A stretch of DNA of 64,000 nt, from NCBI RefSeq assembly GCF_023008245.1, contig NZ_CP090145.1, forward strand, positions 1,612,001 through 1,676,000. The letters are read 5' to 3'. The position numbers were made by a program, and so were the translations under genes. Origin of the DNA: Flavobacterium sediminilitoris. GTDB lineage: Bacteria; Bacteroidota; Bacteroidia; Flavobacteriales; Flavobacteriaceae. Every line of letters begins with the position of its first letter. The first letter of the stretch is position 1. The notes under the pieces are model-generated. The model was given only the letters and a program-made list of their open reading frames with translations. It made no database searches and was not told where the DNA came from. Below, in pieces: positions 46,201 to 53,633 of the stretch.

Positions 46201-46873
46201 GGGCTTTTGGAGATATCATTAATTTATATAATGTATCAAGAATTACAATGTTTTTTTCTCGATATGATTCTTTAAGAAATTCATTTAGCGGTTTGTTTTT
46301 TAAAAGCTTCATTAGAAGCGGTTTGTTTTCTTCTTTTGGTTTCGCTTCTTCCTCTGTTAATTTGTATATAGGAATCAAAGACGTTTTGGCATCTTCTAAT
46401 CCCATTATTGTTTTGTTGTATTTTTTTCCAGTTTGAAAAATAAACATGTCTAAAACAGTATCTTCCTGATAGTCTGCATTATAGTTGTTGTTTCCTGAAA
46501 TAATATTACTAAAATAAGACGAGTGTGTGTTAAATAAAGTTTTAACTTCATCTTTTGTTATAGGGTCTAAATAAAATTCGGTGTATAATTTATAAGCATT
46601 GTTGAGTTCTTTCGAAAACATTAAGTTTGTTAATTCTCCCCAAGTTTCAGGGTTGCTTTCATTTGCAACTACATCTACATTTAATAAGGCTTCAAAAAAG
46701 GCATCAGAAAGGTGGTATGAAATTTTATCATTAACATGCATTGTGCCATATACATACGATTTTTTTTCAGAACCATTTTTTGTAATTTCCCAAAGTAAAT
46801 TGTTTTTTTGTTGAGAGAATAGAGATACAATTGATAGTGTTAAAAGAATAAATGTACTAAATATTTTTTTCAA
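43223..46873 (-). CDS. large TraB/GumN-family secreted protein
   Basis: A 1216-residue exported protein, with signal peptide ending LFSQQ. Residues about 25-290 are a TraB/GumN domain: LLWEITKNGSEKKSYVYGTM near the start and AAIGAAHLAGDEGVLTLLEK at its end, including the GTMH and GAAHL motifs of this metalloprotease-like family. The next 500 residues are beta-rich and unassigned. The last 350 are helical, probably HEAT-like repeats. GumN proteins are usually near 300 residues, so this one has a long extension. It overlaps tag. Confidence 0.8.
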   Translation of the reverse strand: MKKIFSTFILLTLSIVSLFSQQKNNLLWEITKNGSEKKSYVYGTMHVNDKISYHLSDAFFEALLNVDVVANESNPETWGELTNLMFSKELNNAYKLYTEFYLDPITKDEVKTLFNTHSSYFSNIISGNNNYNADYQEDTVLDMFIFQTGKKYNKTIMGLEDAKTSLIPIYKLTEEEAKPKEENKPLLMKLLKNKPLNEFLKESYREKNIVILDTLYKLMISPKAHDVLIISRNKVMVNSMIEIMQGKSLFAAIGAAHLAGDEGVLTLLEKEGYTVKPVSTERSNIGDNLKKTIETNFPKPNLKTYTTSDRMISIPMNEYVVNDKYIIGSPDYTNGGVIKIIRKPLNDFLSKKGKYNPKSLDSLFFENIPGTILSKNFTVEKNYSKFEIDNETKTGNSQHFNFYITPLEIISVSLTGAKNYAKLYTSIFFDPIKLKSFSNKWENYSPKRGGFSVFIPSYFNTYGEDSRTPENIEIQAYNNDTESYYFVTERNLNTINLLEDNEFEEKQIQEEFYIQHEIKPTFTKTANNKTQSISVLNGKEIALQSYIFGNKYYLLGAVNAPEKDKNAFFNSFQKKPFVYNNEMEVYTDTINNFSVKIPKKENEKLFYGIGENNIENKNIFNIKNKYISINAENGNKITLEYYKFHKYNSYPNLDTIQKNFKDYFTSFYNPSDEDYYDEDYDYSSSTSILNYNINNKKGFKKSNWYEVLFKNEEKEYTIIKESTTSNKEQNTTSINYLISKEGSNQAIKTNILFRKDAYIVLQTLVPKKYKNDDPFIETVYSNLNFIKKPKDNVFRSKIDDYITDAYSEKDTVRYSALNSTDELKFSKNDIPKVIQFLNDFNFKATEINAQSELLEKLGSVDDERVIPFLENYYKKEKIAAETQINILKSLVFQKSKKGYETIMTLLEYDLPLSNNEYDIRNLFYLFLNDKENSKVLFPKIFQFYSIPEYNDPIINFCNELIEYKYASASKLKSFRKMILTNAKLEYKRVLSWKLENTEYNDEENDEYISEERYAPVDVLIDYLNLLEHFKKNNETNAFITKLKKLNILALDIEIMRLASLNNTLTDTDRKEILADPKKAFLLMQLENKTFNLSQEEIANNALNNFYSVSKNDSIIFLEKRIVQHNNHKIAYFFYKITEKEPKNYEDKLCSLAFLINDNNVELYTYRYFNTSKITDEEKLNETLEILIKKSLNESHLRVNFEKRNKKTDVNYLYDDY

Positions 46874-46913
46874 GGGGAAATAGTGTTAAGAGTGTATTTC
46901 AAATATAAAACAA

Positions 46914-46949
46914 AAAAACCTTAATTTGAATTTTCAAATTAAGGTTTTT
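46914..46949 (-). terminator. tsf terminator
   Basis: A perfect 16-bp stem (AAAAACCTTAATTTGA with its complement) around ATTT; on the minus strand it ends in a T-run. It lies 30 bp after the tsf stop. Confidence 0.88.
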
Positions 46950-46978
46950 ATAAAAAGTATAAGTATATACTAATTAAA

Positions 46979-47803
46979 TTATCCTAAAGATACTCTTTTG
47001 AATCCTGTAACAGTTAAATTAGAATCTACTGATTTTACGTATGCAGCAACATTCATAGAACCATCTTTGATATAATCTTGATTTACTAAAGTGTTGTCTT
47101 TATAGAAACGTTGGATTTTTCCTTTAGAGATATTATCTAACATTGCTTCTGGTTTTCCTTCAGCACGTAATTGTTCTTTTGCAATTTCAATTTCTTTTTC
47201 AATGATTGCAGAATCAACACCAGCTTCATTTAAAGCGATTGGGTTCATTGCGGCAGCTTGCATAGCTACGTTTCTAGAAGCTTCTTCAGCTCCTTCTACG
47301 TTTGCAGATAATGAAGTTAAAACAGCAATTTTGTTTCCAGCGTGGATATAAGAACCAACAAATGCTCCTTCTAATCTTTCAAAAGAACCTATTTCGATTT
47401 TTTCTCCAATAACACCAGTTTGCTCAATTAATTTTTCAGAAACTGAAATTCCATTGAAATCAGAAGCTAATAATTCTTCTTTAGTAGCATAGTTTAATGC
47501 TTGGTTTGCTAAGTCAGTAGCTAATTTCACGAAAGATTCGTTTTTACCTACGAAGTCAGTTTCACAGTTTAATGTAATAGTTACACCAGCTGTTTTGTCT
47601 GCATTTACTACAGCAATTGCAGCTCCTTCTGTAGATTCTCTATCAGAACGATTTGCAGCTACTTTTTGTCCTTTTTTACGAAGGTTTTCAATAGCTAAAT
47701 CAAAATTTCCATCTGCTTCAACTAAAGCTTTTTTGCAGTCCATCATACCAGCACCAGTAGCTGTTCTTAATTTGTTTACGTCTGCAGCAGTAATATTTGC
47801 CAT
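46979..47803 (-). CDS. tsf: elongation factor Ts
   Basis: A 274-residue protein. The start MANITAADVNKLRTATGAGM is chosen because EF-Ts begins with this UBA-like helix; a 15-codon upstream extension is spurious. GMMDCKKALVEADGNFDLAI and TLNCETDFVGKNESFVKLA are the nucleotide-exchange core. It recycles EF-Tu. It follows rpsB across a long hairpin at 47834-47927. Confidence 0.96.
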   Translation of the reverse strand: MANITAADVNKLRTATGAGMMDCKKALVEADGNFDLAIENLRKKGQKVAANRSDRESTEGAAIAVVNADKTAGVTITLNCETDFVGKNESFVKLATDLANQALNYATKEELLASDFNGISVSEKLIEQTGVIGEKIEIGSFERLEGAFVGSYIHAGNKIAVLTSLSANVEGAEEASRNVAMQAAAMNPIALNEAGVDSAIIEKEIEIAKEQLRAEGKPEAMLDNISKGKIQRFYKDNTLVNQDYIKDGSMNVAAYVKSVDSNLTVTGFKRVSLG

Positions 47804-47833
47804 AACTTTATCTTTTATTTTTTTAAATGTAAA

Positions 47834-47927
47834 AATTCCAAAATCCAAAAACCAAATTCCTATTTTAAATTATTATCAACTTTATGTTTCTAATAGAATA
47901 GGAATTTGGTAATTGTTTTTTGGAATT
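47834..47927. repeat. large hairpin between rpsB and tsf
   Basis: CCAAATTCCTATT (47852-47864) pairs perfectly with 47897-47909, and AATTCCAAAA (47834-47843) with 47918-47927, giving a two-part stem around a 32-base loop. It fills most of the 136-bp rpsB-tsf gap. It may set the tsf:rpsB ratio or stabilise mRNA, or be an intergenic palindromic repeat. Confidence 0.7.
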
Positions 47928-47939
47928 AATATTCTATTA

Positions 47940-48698
47940 TTATTCGTTAGAAGTAGTAGCTTCTGTTTTAGTTTCAACTTCTTTAGTTGGTTGCTCATCT
48001 TTTTCAGCTTTTCTATCAGAAAGACCTTCAACGATAGCAGAAGAAACTAATCCTAAAACTTTATCGATTGATTTAGAAGCATCATCATTTGCAGGGATAA
48101 CAAAATCAATTGGACGTGGATCCGAGTTTGTATCAACCATTGCAAAAACTGGAATGTTTAATTTTTGAGCTTCTTTTATTGCGATATGTTCAGCTTTCAC
48201 GTCTACTACAAAAAGAGCTGCAGGTAATCTTGTCATATCTGCAATTGAACCTAAGTTTTTCTCTAATTTTGCACGTAAACGATCTACTTGTAATTTTTCT
48301 TTTTTAGAAAGAGTATTAAAAGTACCATCTTTTTTCATTCTGTCAATTGAAGCCATTTTTTTAACAGCTTTACGGATAGTGATGAAGTTTGTTAGCATAC
48401 CACCTGGCCATCTTTCAGTGATGTAAGGCATGTTACAAGCTGCTGCTTTTTCTGCAACGATATCTTTAGCTTGTTTTTTTGTAGCTACGAAAAGTACTTT
48501 TCTACCTGAAGCAGCAATTTTTTTCAAAGCTTCGTTTGCTTCTTCTATTTTAGCTGCTGTTTTGTATAAGTTTATGATATGGATACCATTACGTTCCATA
48601 TAAATATAAGGAGCCATATTCGGGTCCCATTTGCGAGTCATGTGTCCAAAATGTACACCAGCTTCTAATAACTCTTTAACGTCAATTTTGTTTGCCAT
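47940..48698 (-). CDS. rpsB: 30S ribosomal protein S2
   Basis: A 252-residue S2. The start MANKIDVKELLEAGVHFGHM is the family start; the upstream ATG adds 13 unrelated residues. KWDPNMAPYIYMERNGIHII, RWPGGMLTNFITIR and VDTNSDPRPIDFVIPANDDA are conserved. The C-terminal tail is acidic and Lys/Glu-rich. It is followed by tsf, the universal order. Confidence 0.97.
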   Translation of the reverse strand: MANKIDVKELLEAGVHFGHMTRKWDPNMAPYIYMERNGIHIINLYKTAAKIEEANEALKKIAASGRKVLFVATKKQAKDIVAEKAAACNMPYITERWPGGMLTNFITIRKAVKKMASIDRMKKDGTFNTLSKKEKLQVDRLRAKLEKNLGSIADMTRLPAALFVVDVKAEHIAIKEAQKLNIPVFAMVDTNSDPRPIDFVIPANDDASKSIDKVLGLVSSAIVEGLSDRKAEKDEQPTKEVETKTEATTSNE

Positions 48699-48874
48699 TG
48701 TGTAATAGTTTACGTTCCGTGTTATAGCAATTATCAAGTAGTCACTTTCGTTAGTCTTGAAAATTTAGATGCTAAACTAATTCCCTTTTTACAAGGAATA
48801 TCGGCAACTTTGTTTTAAATTCAATTTTAATTGTAAAAATATGTCTGAAAAAATATTCTGAAATATACAGGATA

Positions 48875-49261
48875 TTAACGTTTTGAGAATTGGAATCTCT
48901 TACGCGCTTTTTTCTGACCAAATTTCTTACGTTCAACCATTCTAGGATCTCTTGTAAGTAATCCTTCTGGTTTAAGGATAGCTCTGTTTTCAGCTTCAAC
49001 TTCACACATTACACGTGCTAAAGCCATTCTTACTGCTTCTGCTTGTCCTGTTGAACCACCTCCATAAACGTTTACTTTTACGTCAAAGTTTTCTGCGTTT
49101 TCTGTCATTGCTAACGGTTGCATTACTTTGTACTGTAAAGTAGCAGTTGGGAAGTAAGTTGTAAATTCTTTTTTATTTACGGTAATTTTACCTGTTCCTT
49201 CAGTAACATAAACACGTGCAACAGCACATTTTCTTCTACCGATTTTGTGAATAACTCCCAT
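48875..49261 (-). CDS. rpsI: 30S ribosomal protein S9
   Basis: A 128-residue S9 starting MGVIHKIGRRKCAVARVYV. GGGSTGQAEAVRMALARVM and the basic tail DPRMVERKKFGQKKARKRF, ending FSKR, which reaches the P site, are intact. Its start overlaps the rplM stop by one base (TAATG), so the two are coupled. Confidence 0.97.
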   Translation of the reverse strand: MGVIHKIGRRKCAVARVYVTEGTGKITVNKKEFTTYFPTATLQYKVMQPLAMTENAENFDVKVNVYGGGSTGQAEAVRMALARVMCEVEAENRAILKPEGLLTRDPRMVERKKFGQKKARKRFQFSKR

Positions 49262-49716
49262 TACTTAAGATCGTTTAGGTTTACGGTTTTAGGTTTTTGA
49301 GCCTCATGTTTGTGCTCAGTACCTACATATACATTTAAATTTCGGAATAATTCAGCACCTAATTTGTTTTTAGGTAACATTCCTTTAACAGCTTTCTCTA
49401 CTAATAATGCAGGGTTTTTATCTTGCATTACTTTAGCAGTTAAACTTCTTTGTCCTCCTGGATAACCTGTGTGTCTGATGTACGTTTTGTCATCTAACTT
49501 GTTTCCAGTAAGGTTGATTTTTTCTGCATTGATAACTACTACGTTATCTCCACAGTCAACATGCGGTGTGTAACTTGGCTTGTATTTACCTCTTAATAGC
49601 ATAGCTACTTTTGAAGCAAAACGACCTAAGTTATGACCTTCAGCATCTACAACAATCCACTCTTTTTGAGTAGTTGCTTTATTTGCCGATACTGTCTTGT
49701 AGCTTAATGTGTTCAC
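49261..49716 (-). CDS. rplM: 50S ribosomal protein L13
   Basis: A 151-residue L13 with WIVVDAEGHNLGRFASKVAM, YTPHVDCGDNVVVINAEKI and HTGYPGGQRSLTAKVM. It starts the rplM-rpsI-rpsB-tsf run. In many bacteria L13 or S9 helps control its own mRNA; here the leader is only about 40 bases. Confidence 0.97.
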   Translation of the reverse strand: MNTLSYKTVSANKATTQKEWIVVDAEGHNLGRFASKVAMLLRGKYKPSYTPHVDCGDNVVVINAEKINLTGNKLDDKTYIRHTGYPGGQRSLTAKVMQDKNPALLVEKAVKGMLPKNKLGAELFRNLNVYVGTEHKHEAQKPKTVNLNDLK

Positions 49717-49761
49717 AATAATTAATTTAAATTAAACATTCCATTCCCAATTAAGGGAGTG

Positions 49762-49792
49762 CAAAAGTACAATTATTTATCATAAATACAAA
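49762..49792 (-). promoter_or_regulatory. rplM promoter
   Basis: On the minus strand TTTG (49789-49792), a 19-bp spacer and TACTTTTG (49762-49769). An excellent match to the Bacteroidota consensus, 46 bp before the rplM start. Confidence 0.85.
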
Positions 49793-49934
49793 TGGCAAGG
49801 ACATAATATTTTCTGATTTTAAGGATTTTATTATTTTGACTTAATCTTTTGATATTAAATAGTTTCTGTATATTTAGGGAATCAGTCTGTTTTACCGTGA
49901 TTAAATTGCTATTTTTACTTTTTAAAAATTCAAT

Positions 49935-50960
49935 ATGAGATCTAAAGCTACTCTAAAACAAATTGCAAAAGAATTGGGAGTTTCTATTTCAACTGTTTCT
50001 AAAGCATTGAACGATAGTTCTGAAATAAGTAAAGCAACAAAGGATAAAATTAAGGAGTTTGCTGTTTTAAGAAATTATAAGCCTAATTTGATGGCAAAAA
50101 ATCTTAAACATCAAAAATCAAGCACTATTGGAGTAATTCTTCCAAATATTTTAAATTCTTTTTTTGCTAAAGTTTTTAGTGGTATTGAAAACGTAGCGAG
50201 AAATAGAGGTTATAATGTGATAACTGCTATTTCAAATGAATCATTAGATAGAGAAAAGCAATTGATGGAAATGCTTAATAATGGTGCTGTAGATGGATTT
50301 GTTTTGTCAATTGCAGAAGAAACTCAGATATTAAAAAATTTTGATCATTATAATGCAATAATTAGGACAGGTACCCCAATTGTGATGTTTGATAGGGTTA
50401 CAGATTCTGTAAGATCAGATAAAGTAATTGTGGATGATTTAGACTCTGCTTTTGATGCTACACAGCATTTAATTAATATTGGATGTGAACATATTGCTTT
50501 GATTTCTACTATTGATAATTTAAGTGTAGGTAAGTTGCGTTTTGAAGGATATAAAAGGGCATTGGAATTAAATAAAATGGATTTTGATACAAATCTGATG
50601 CTAATTGGAGTTGAGGAAGAAGGTCTTGATGTGAAAATTGAAACACTTTTGCGTGCTAAAAAAGTAGATGGTATTTTTGCTATCGATGAGCATTCTGCAA
50701 CTAGAGCTATGAAACTAGCGCTGCAAAAAGGATATAAAATACCTGATGAACTCAATATAATAGGTTTTGCTGATGGTGCTTGGTCTCGTAGATTAACACC
50801 AAGTCTTTCTACTGTAAGTCAACATGCTCCAGAAATAGGAGAGAAAGCAGCTACATTACTAATTGATAGATTGCAAGCTGAAAAAGCTGAAATATTAGAT
50901 TATAGAACAATTGTTATAAAAACGGAATTGAGACAAAGAGATTCTACGAGAAAATTATAA
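49935..50960 (+). CDS. LacI-family transcriptional regulator
   Basis: A 341-residue regulator. Residues 5-60 are the LacI helix-turn-helix and hinge (TLKQIAKELGVSISTVSKAL); the rest is a periplasmic-binding-protein-type sensor (STIGVILPNILNSFFAKVFS, then IIGFADGAWSRRLTPSLSTV). LacI proteins usually control sugar-uptake genes, but no such operon is adjacent. Its 3' end overlaps the convergent PnuC-like gene by 6 bp. Confidence 0.93.
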   Translation: MRSKATLKQIAKELGVSISTVSKALNDSSEISKATKDKIKEFAVLRNYKPNLMAKNLKHQKSSTIGVILPNILNSFFAKVFSGIENVARNRGYNVITAISNESLDREKQLMEMLNNGAVDGFVLSIAEETQILKNFDHYNAIIRTGTPIVMFDRVTDSVRSDKVIVDDLDSAFDATQHLINIGCEHIALISTIDNLSVGKLRFEGYKRALELNKMDFDTNLMLIGVEEEGLDVKIETLLRAKKVDGIFAIDEHSATRAMKLALQKGYKIPDELNIIGFADGAWSRRLTPSLSTVSQHAPEIGEKAATLLIDRLQAEKAEILDYRTIVIKTELRQRDSTRKL

Positions 50961-51686
50961 TTGTTTTTTCTGATCATCATTCCAAGTAATATATCCAATT
51001 ATAGCATTGAAAAAATAAAATATGTATTTAGCTGTATTAGCAATATTTAGCAATAGCAGATTTTGAATAATTTTTGTAAGATTATAAAATTGCCATAAAA
51101 ACCAATTGTCGGGATACATTCTAGCAGTATTGAAAGTACCTCCAAATGTTAGTCCAGCAGGAATTGAAATAGCAAAATAAAGTTTCCAATCGATTGTGTT
51201 GGTTGACAAATATTTAAAAGCAATATAATTAAGTAAAAAAGAGAAGAAGAAGCCAAGAATAATATTTTGGTAAAAAATTAAATCTATTTTTCGTAGTACT
51301 TTACTTTTTTTCCAAGAATTAAAAACAAGATAATTACCTATAAAAGAAACTGGATAGGTTAGTATTGCTCCGATATTTCCGAGTAAATAATCTATTGAAC
51401 CACTCAAAAAAGTATTGCAAGTAGTTATGAAATTCCCAATATTATTTTTCTTCGTTACGAGTCTGTTTCCAATCATCGAAAAGCTAGTGTTAATAATAGA
51501 AACATAACCTAATAGAAACATATAATTTTTTCCATTGAAAGAAAAATTATAAACTGTTTTGTAATACCCTAAGATTATAGAAACTGTTATTACTATGATT
51601 AAGCCAATAATGTCTAGATAAGTACTATTTGTTATTGATTTAATTTGTGTTGTAAGTGTGTTGGAAATTTTTAGTTTAAAAATCAT
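50955..51686 (-). CDS. PnuC-like nicotinamide riboside transporter
   Basis: A 243-residue membrane protein with about seven membrane helices. The C-terminal third has the PnuC-like pattern: NWFLWQFYNLTKIIQNLLLL and AIIGYITWNDDQ. PnuC proteins are SWEET-like carriers for NAD precursors. The N-terminal part is less typical, so the family call is moderate. It overlaps the serine hydrolase stop by one base (TAATG). Confidence 0.6.
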   Translation of the reverse strand: MIFKLKISNTLTTQIKSITNSTYLDIIGLIIVITVSIILGYYKTVYNFSFNGKNYMFLLGYVSIINTSFSMIGNRLVTKKNNIGNFITTCNTFLSGSIDYLLGNIGAILTYPVSFIGNYLVFNSWKKSKVLRKIDLIFYQNIILGFFFSFLLNYIAFKYLSTNTIDWKLYFAISIPAGLTFGGTFNTARMYPDNWFLWQFYNLTKIIQNLLLLNIANTAKYIFYFFNAIIGYITWNDDQKKQL

Positions 51687-52999
51687 TATTCTTTTGTAAA
51701 ATTGAATTTTCCACCTCCTTGGTGTAAAATAAAGGTATTTTCATCGAAAATAATTTCTATTCCAGCTTGTGCAAAAATAAATGTTCTTTCATCTTTTAGT
51801 GTTAACGGAAACGAACTTTGTCCTGTTGCCTGAGCAAGAAGCTCTCCGTTTTTTTCAAAGATATTTATTTTCAGCGGAATATCTTTAGAAGAATAAGTGC
51901 CAGAGTATTTTGAAATTAGCTCTGTATTTATCTTTTCAAAGTTCGGGAAAGGAAAAGGAATCTTGTAGTAAATACTTAGAATACCAATCATAATATCATT
52001 ACGATTGTAATTGTCTCCGTTTACAATTAATGAAATCCCTAGATCTTCTGTAGTGTAATATCCTACAACTGCTCGAAAGCTTTCTATTCCTCCAGTATGA
52101 CCATAGAAACGTCTTTCTCCAAAAGGGAATTGAATTAGAGCCATGCCATAGCTATCTTTTAATGTTTTCATTTCTTCAAGAGAATTCTTTTTAACTAGTT
52201 TTCCTTGAAATAAAGCACGCATAAAATTAGTTAAATCTGAGGGTGTTGAGACAATTGCTCCAGCAGCATAGGCTATATCATTTTTCCATTCGTCAATTTT
52301 TTCCCAAGACGATCCGCTGTATATATAAGAATAACTTTCATTATTTATGGTTTTAACACCTTCTTTTGGATAGAAAGTGTTTTTTAGTCCAATTTTATTA
52401 ATAATTCTTTTTTCTATATTTTCAGAATAGGATTTTTTTGTGATTTTTTCTATAATACCACCAAGTAGATAATAGTTAGAGTTACTATATGCGTATTGGC
52501 TATTGGGTTCAAAAAGGGAGTTGTAGTTTTCGATTTTGTTAAAAATAGCTTCTTTTAAATTGGGAGCATTAAGTTCTTCCTTTGTGATTGAGTCTTGATT
52601 AATATAGTCTGGAATTCCTGTTCTTTGATGCAATAAATCGTTAATAGTTATTTTATCAGCATTATTTACTTTTGGATAAAAAACAGATAATTGAGTGTCT
52701 AGTTTTAATTTTTTTTCTTCTATTAATTGCATAATTACAATAGCTGTGAAGGTTTTTGTAATAGAGCCTATTTTGTATTTTGTTTCTTCATTAGCTTTTG
52801 TGTTATTTTCAATGTCACTAGCGCCGTAAGCTTTTGAAAAAACAATAGTATTCCCTTCTTGGATTGCTAATGAACCCATAAACTTATTGTTGACCTCTAA
52901 ATAAGTTAGTAGACTATCTATTCTTTGAAATCTTGGTTCAGATTGAGCAAATGATGATAATATTATAAAACAGTATAATATGCAAAGAATTTTTTTCAT
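51686..52999 (-). CDS. beta-lactamase-fold serine hydrolase
   Basis: A 437-residue exported protein, with signal peptide MKKILCILYCFIILSSFAQS. The class C-type motifs are SITK (catalytic Ser and Lys in GSITKTFTAIVIMQLI), YSN (AYSNSNYYLLGGI) and HTGG (FYGHTGGIESFRAVVGYYT). It may be a D-aminopeptidase or esterase; nothing indicates a true beta-lactamase. It forms a two-gene unit with the PnuC-like gene. Confidence 0.85.
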   Translation of the reverse strand: MKKILCILYCFIILSSFAQSEPRFQRIDSLLTYLEVNNKFMGSLAIQEGNTIVFSKAYGASDIENNTKANEETKYKIGSITKTFTAIVIMQLIEEKKLKLDTQLSVFYPKVNNADKITINDLLHQRTGIPDYINQDSITKEELNAPNLKEAIFNKIENYNSLFEPNSQYAYSNSNYYLLGGIIEKITKKSYSENIEKRIINKIGLKNTFYPKEGVKTINNESYSYIYSGSSWEKIDEWKNDIAYAAGAIVSTPSDLTNFMRALFQGKLVKKNSLEEMKTLKDSYGMALIQFPFGERRFYGHTGGIESFRAVVGYYTTEDLGISLIVNGDNYNRNDIMIGILSIYYKIPFPFPNFEKINTELISKYSGTYSSKDIPLKINIFEKNGELLAQATGQSSFPLTLKDERTFIFAQAGIEIIFDENTFILHQGGGKFNFTKE

Positions 53000-53578
53000 A
53001 GTTTAAATAGATTCCATTAGGTGAAATGAATTTTTTATTTACTGCAAATTTAATAGATAGTTTTATTTTACAAGATGTTTTTTATATAAATATGAATGGG
53101 CTATTTTGGTGATTTTGTTGTAATAAAGGTTGGATAATTAGATGTATATGATAAAATTATTGAGATTGATCAGTTCAAATCCTTTGATATTAGTAGGGTT
53201 GTTAAAAAAATCAAAATTTTAACATTTAACATATTAAATATATAAAAAATGTTAATTATATTTGCCTATATAAAGTTCATTTAAGTATAAAATTTTTAAT
53301 TTAAATACTTTTTAGTATAATAATTGAAATTTTTAATATATCAATAAGTTGTTGATTAGTTGAGAGATAATGTGATTTGAAACGGAATATTGATTTAGAA
53401 AATTATAATGAATATTGATTTAGAATTTATGTTTGTTGTTTGTATTATTTAATCTTAGATAATTAAAAAGAAACAGCCTTTTAGATAAATTTATTGTATT
53501 AACCAGAGATTAAAGAATTAAAAACTTAAATATTATGTATAATATTATTTAGGTTTTTTTTCTATGTAAAAAAATATG
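53000..53578. other. 579-bp AT-rich stretch without a gene
   Basis: I find no credible coding frame. It holds a plus-strand TATATTTG box at 53257-53264 with no gene behind it, and a 16-bp direct repeat (GAATATTGATTTAGAA at 53385-53400 and 53410-53425). It is probably decayed DNA upstream of the serine hydrolase; a small RNA cannot be excluded. Confidence 0.5.
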
Positions 53579-53617
53579 AAAACAAGGAATCAAATTTTAA
53601 ATTTGATTCCTTGTTTT
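53579..53617. terminator. polA terminator, 19-bp stem
   Basis: AAAACAAGGAATCAAATTT (53579-53597) and its exact complement (53599-53617) surround a single base. T-rich DNA follows on both strands. It lies 16 bp after the polA stop on the minus strand. Confidence 0.88.
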
Positions 53618-53633
53618 TTTTAAAGATATGTTT

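Noticed and set aside
49742..49761. A hairpin in the rplM leader (CATTCCC/GGGAGTG) as an L13 control site
   Set aside because: Half of it lies upstream of the predicted transcript start near 49755, so it would not form in the mRNA; it remains only a DNA dyad.
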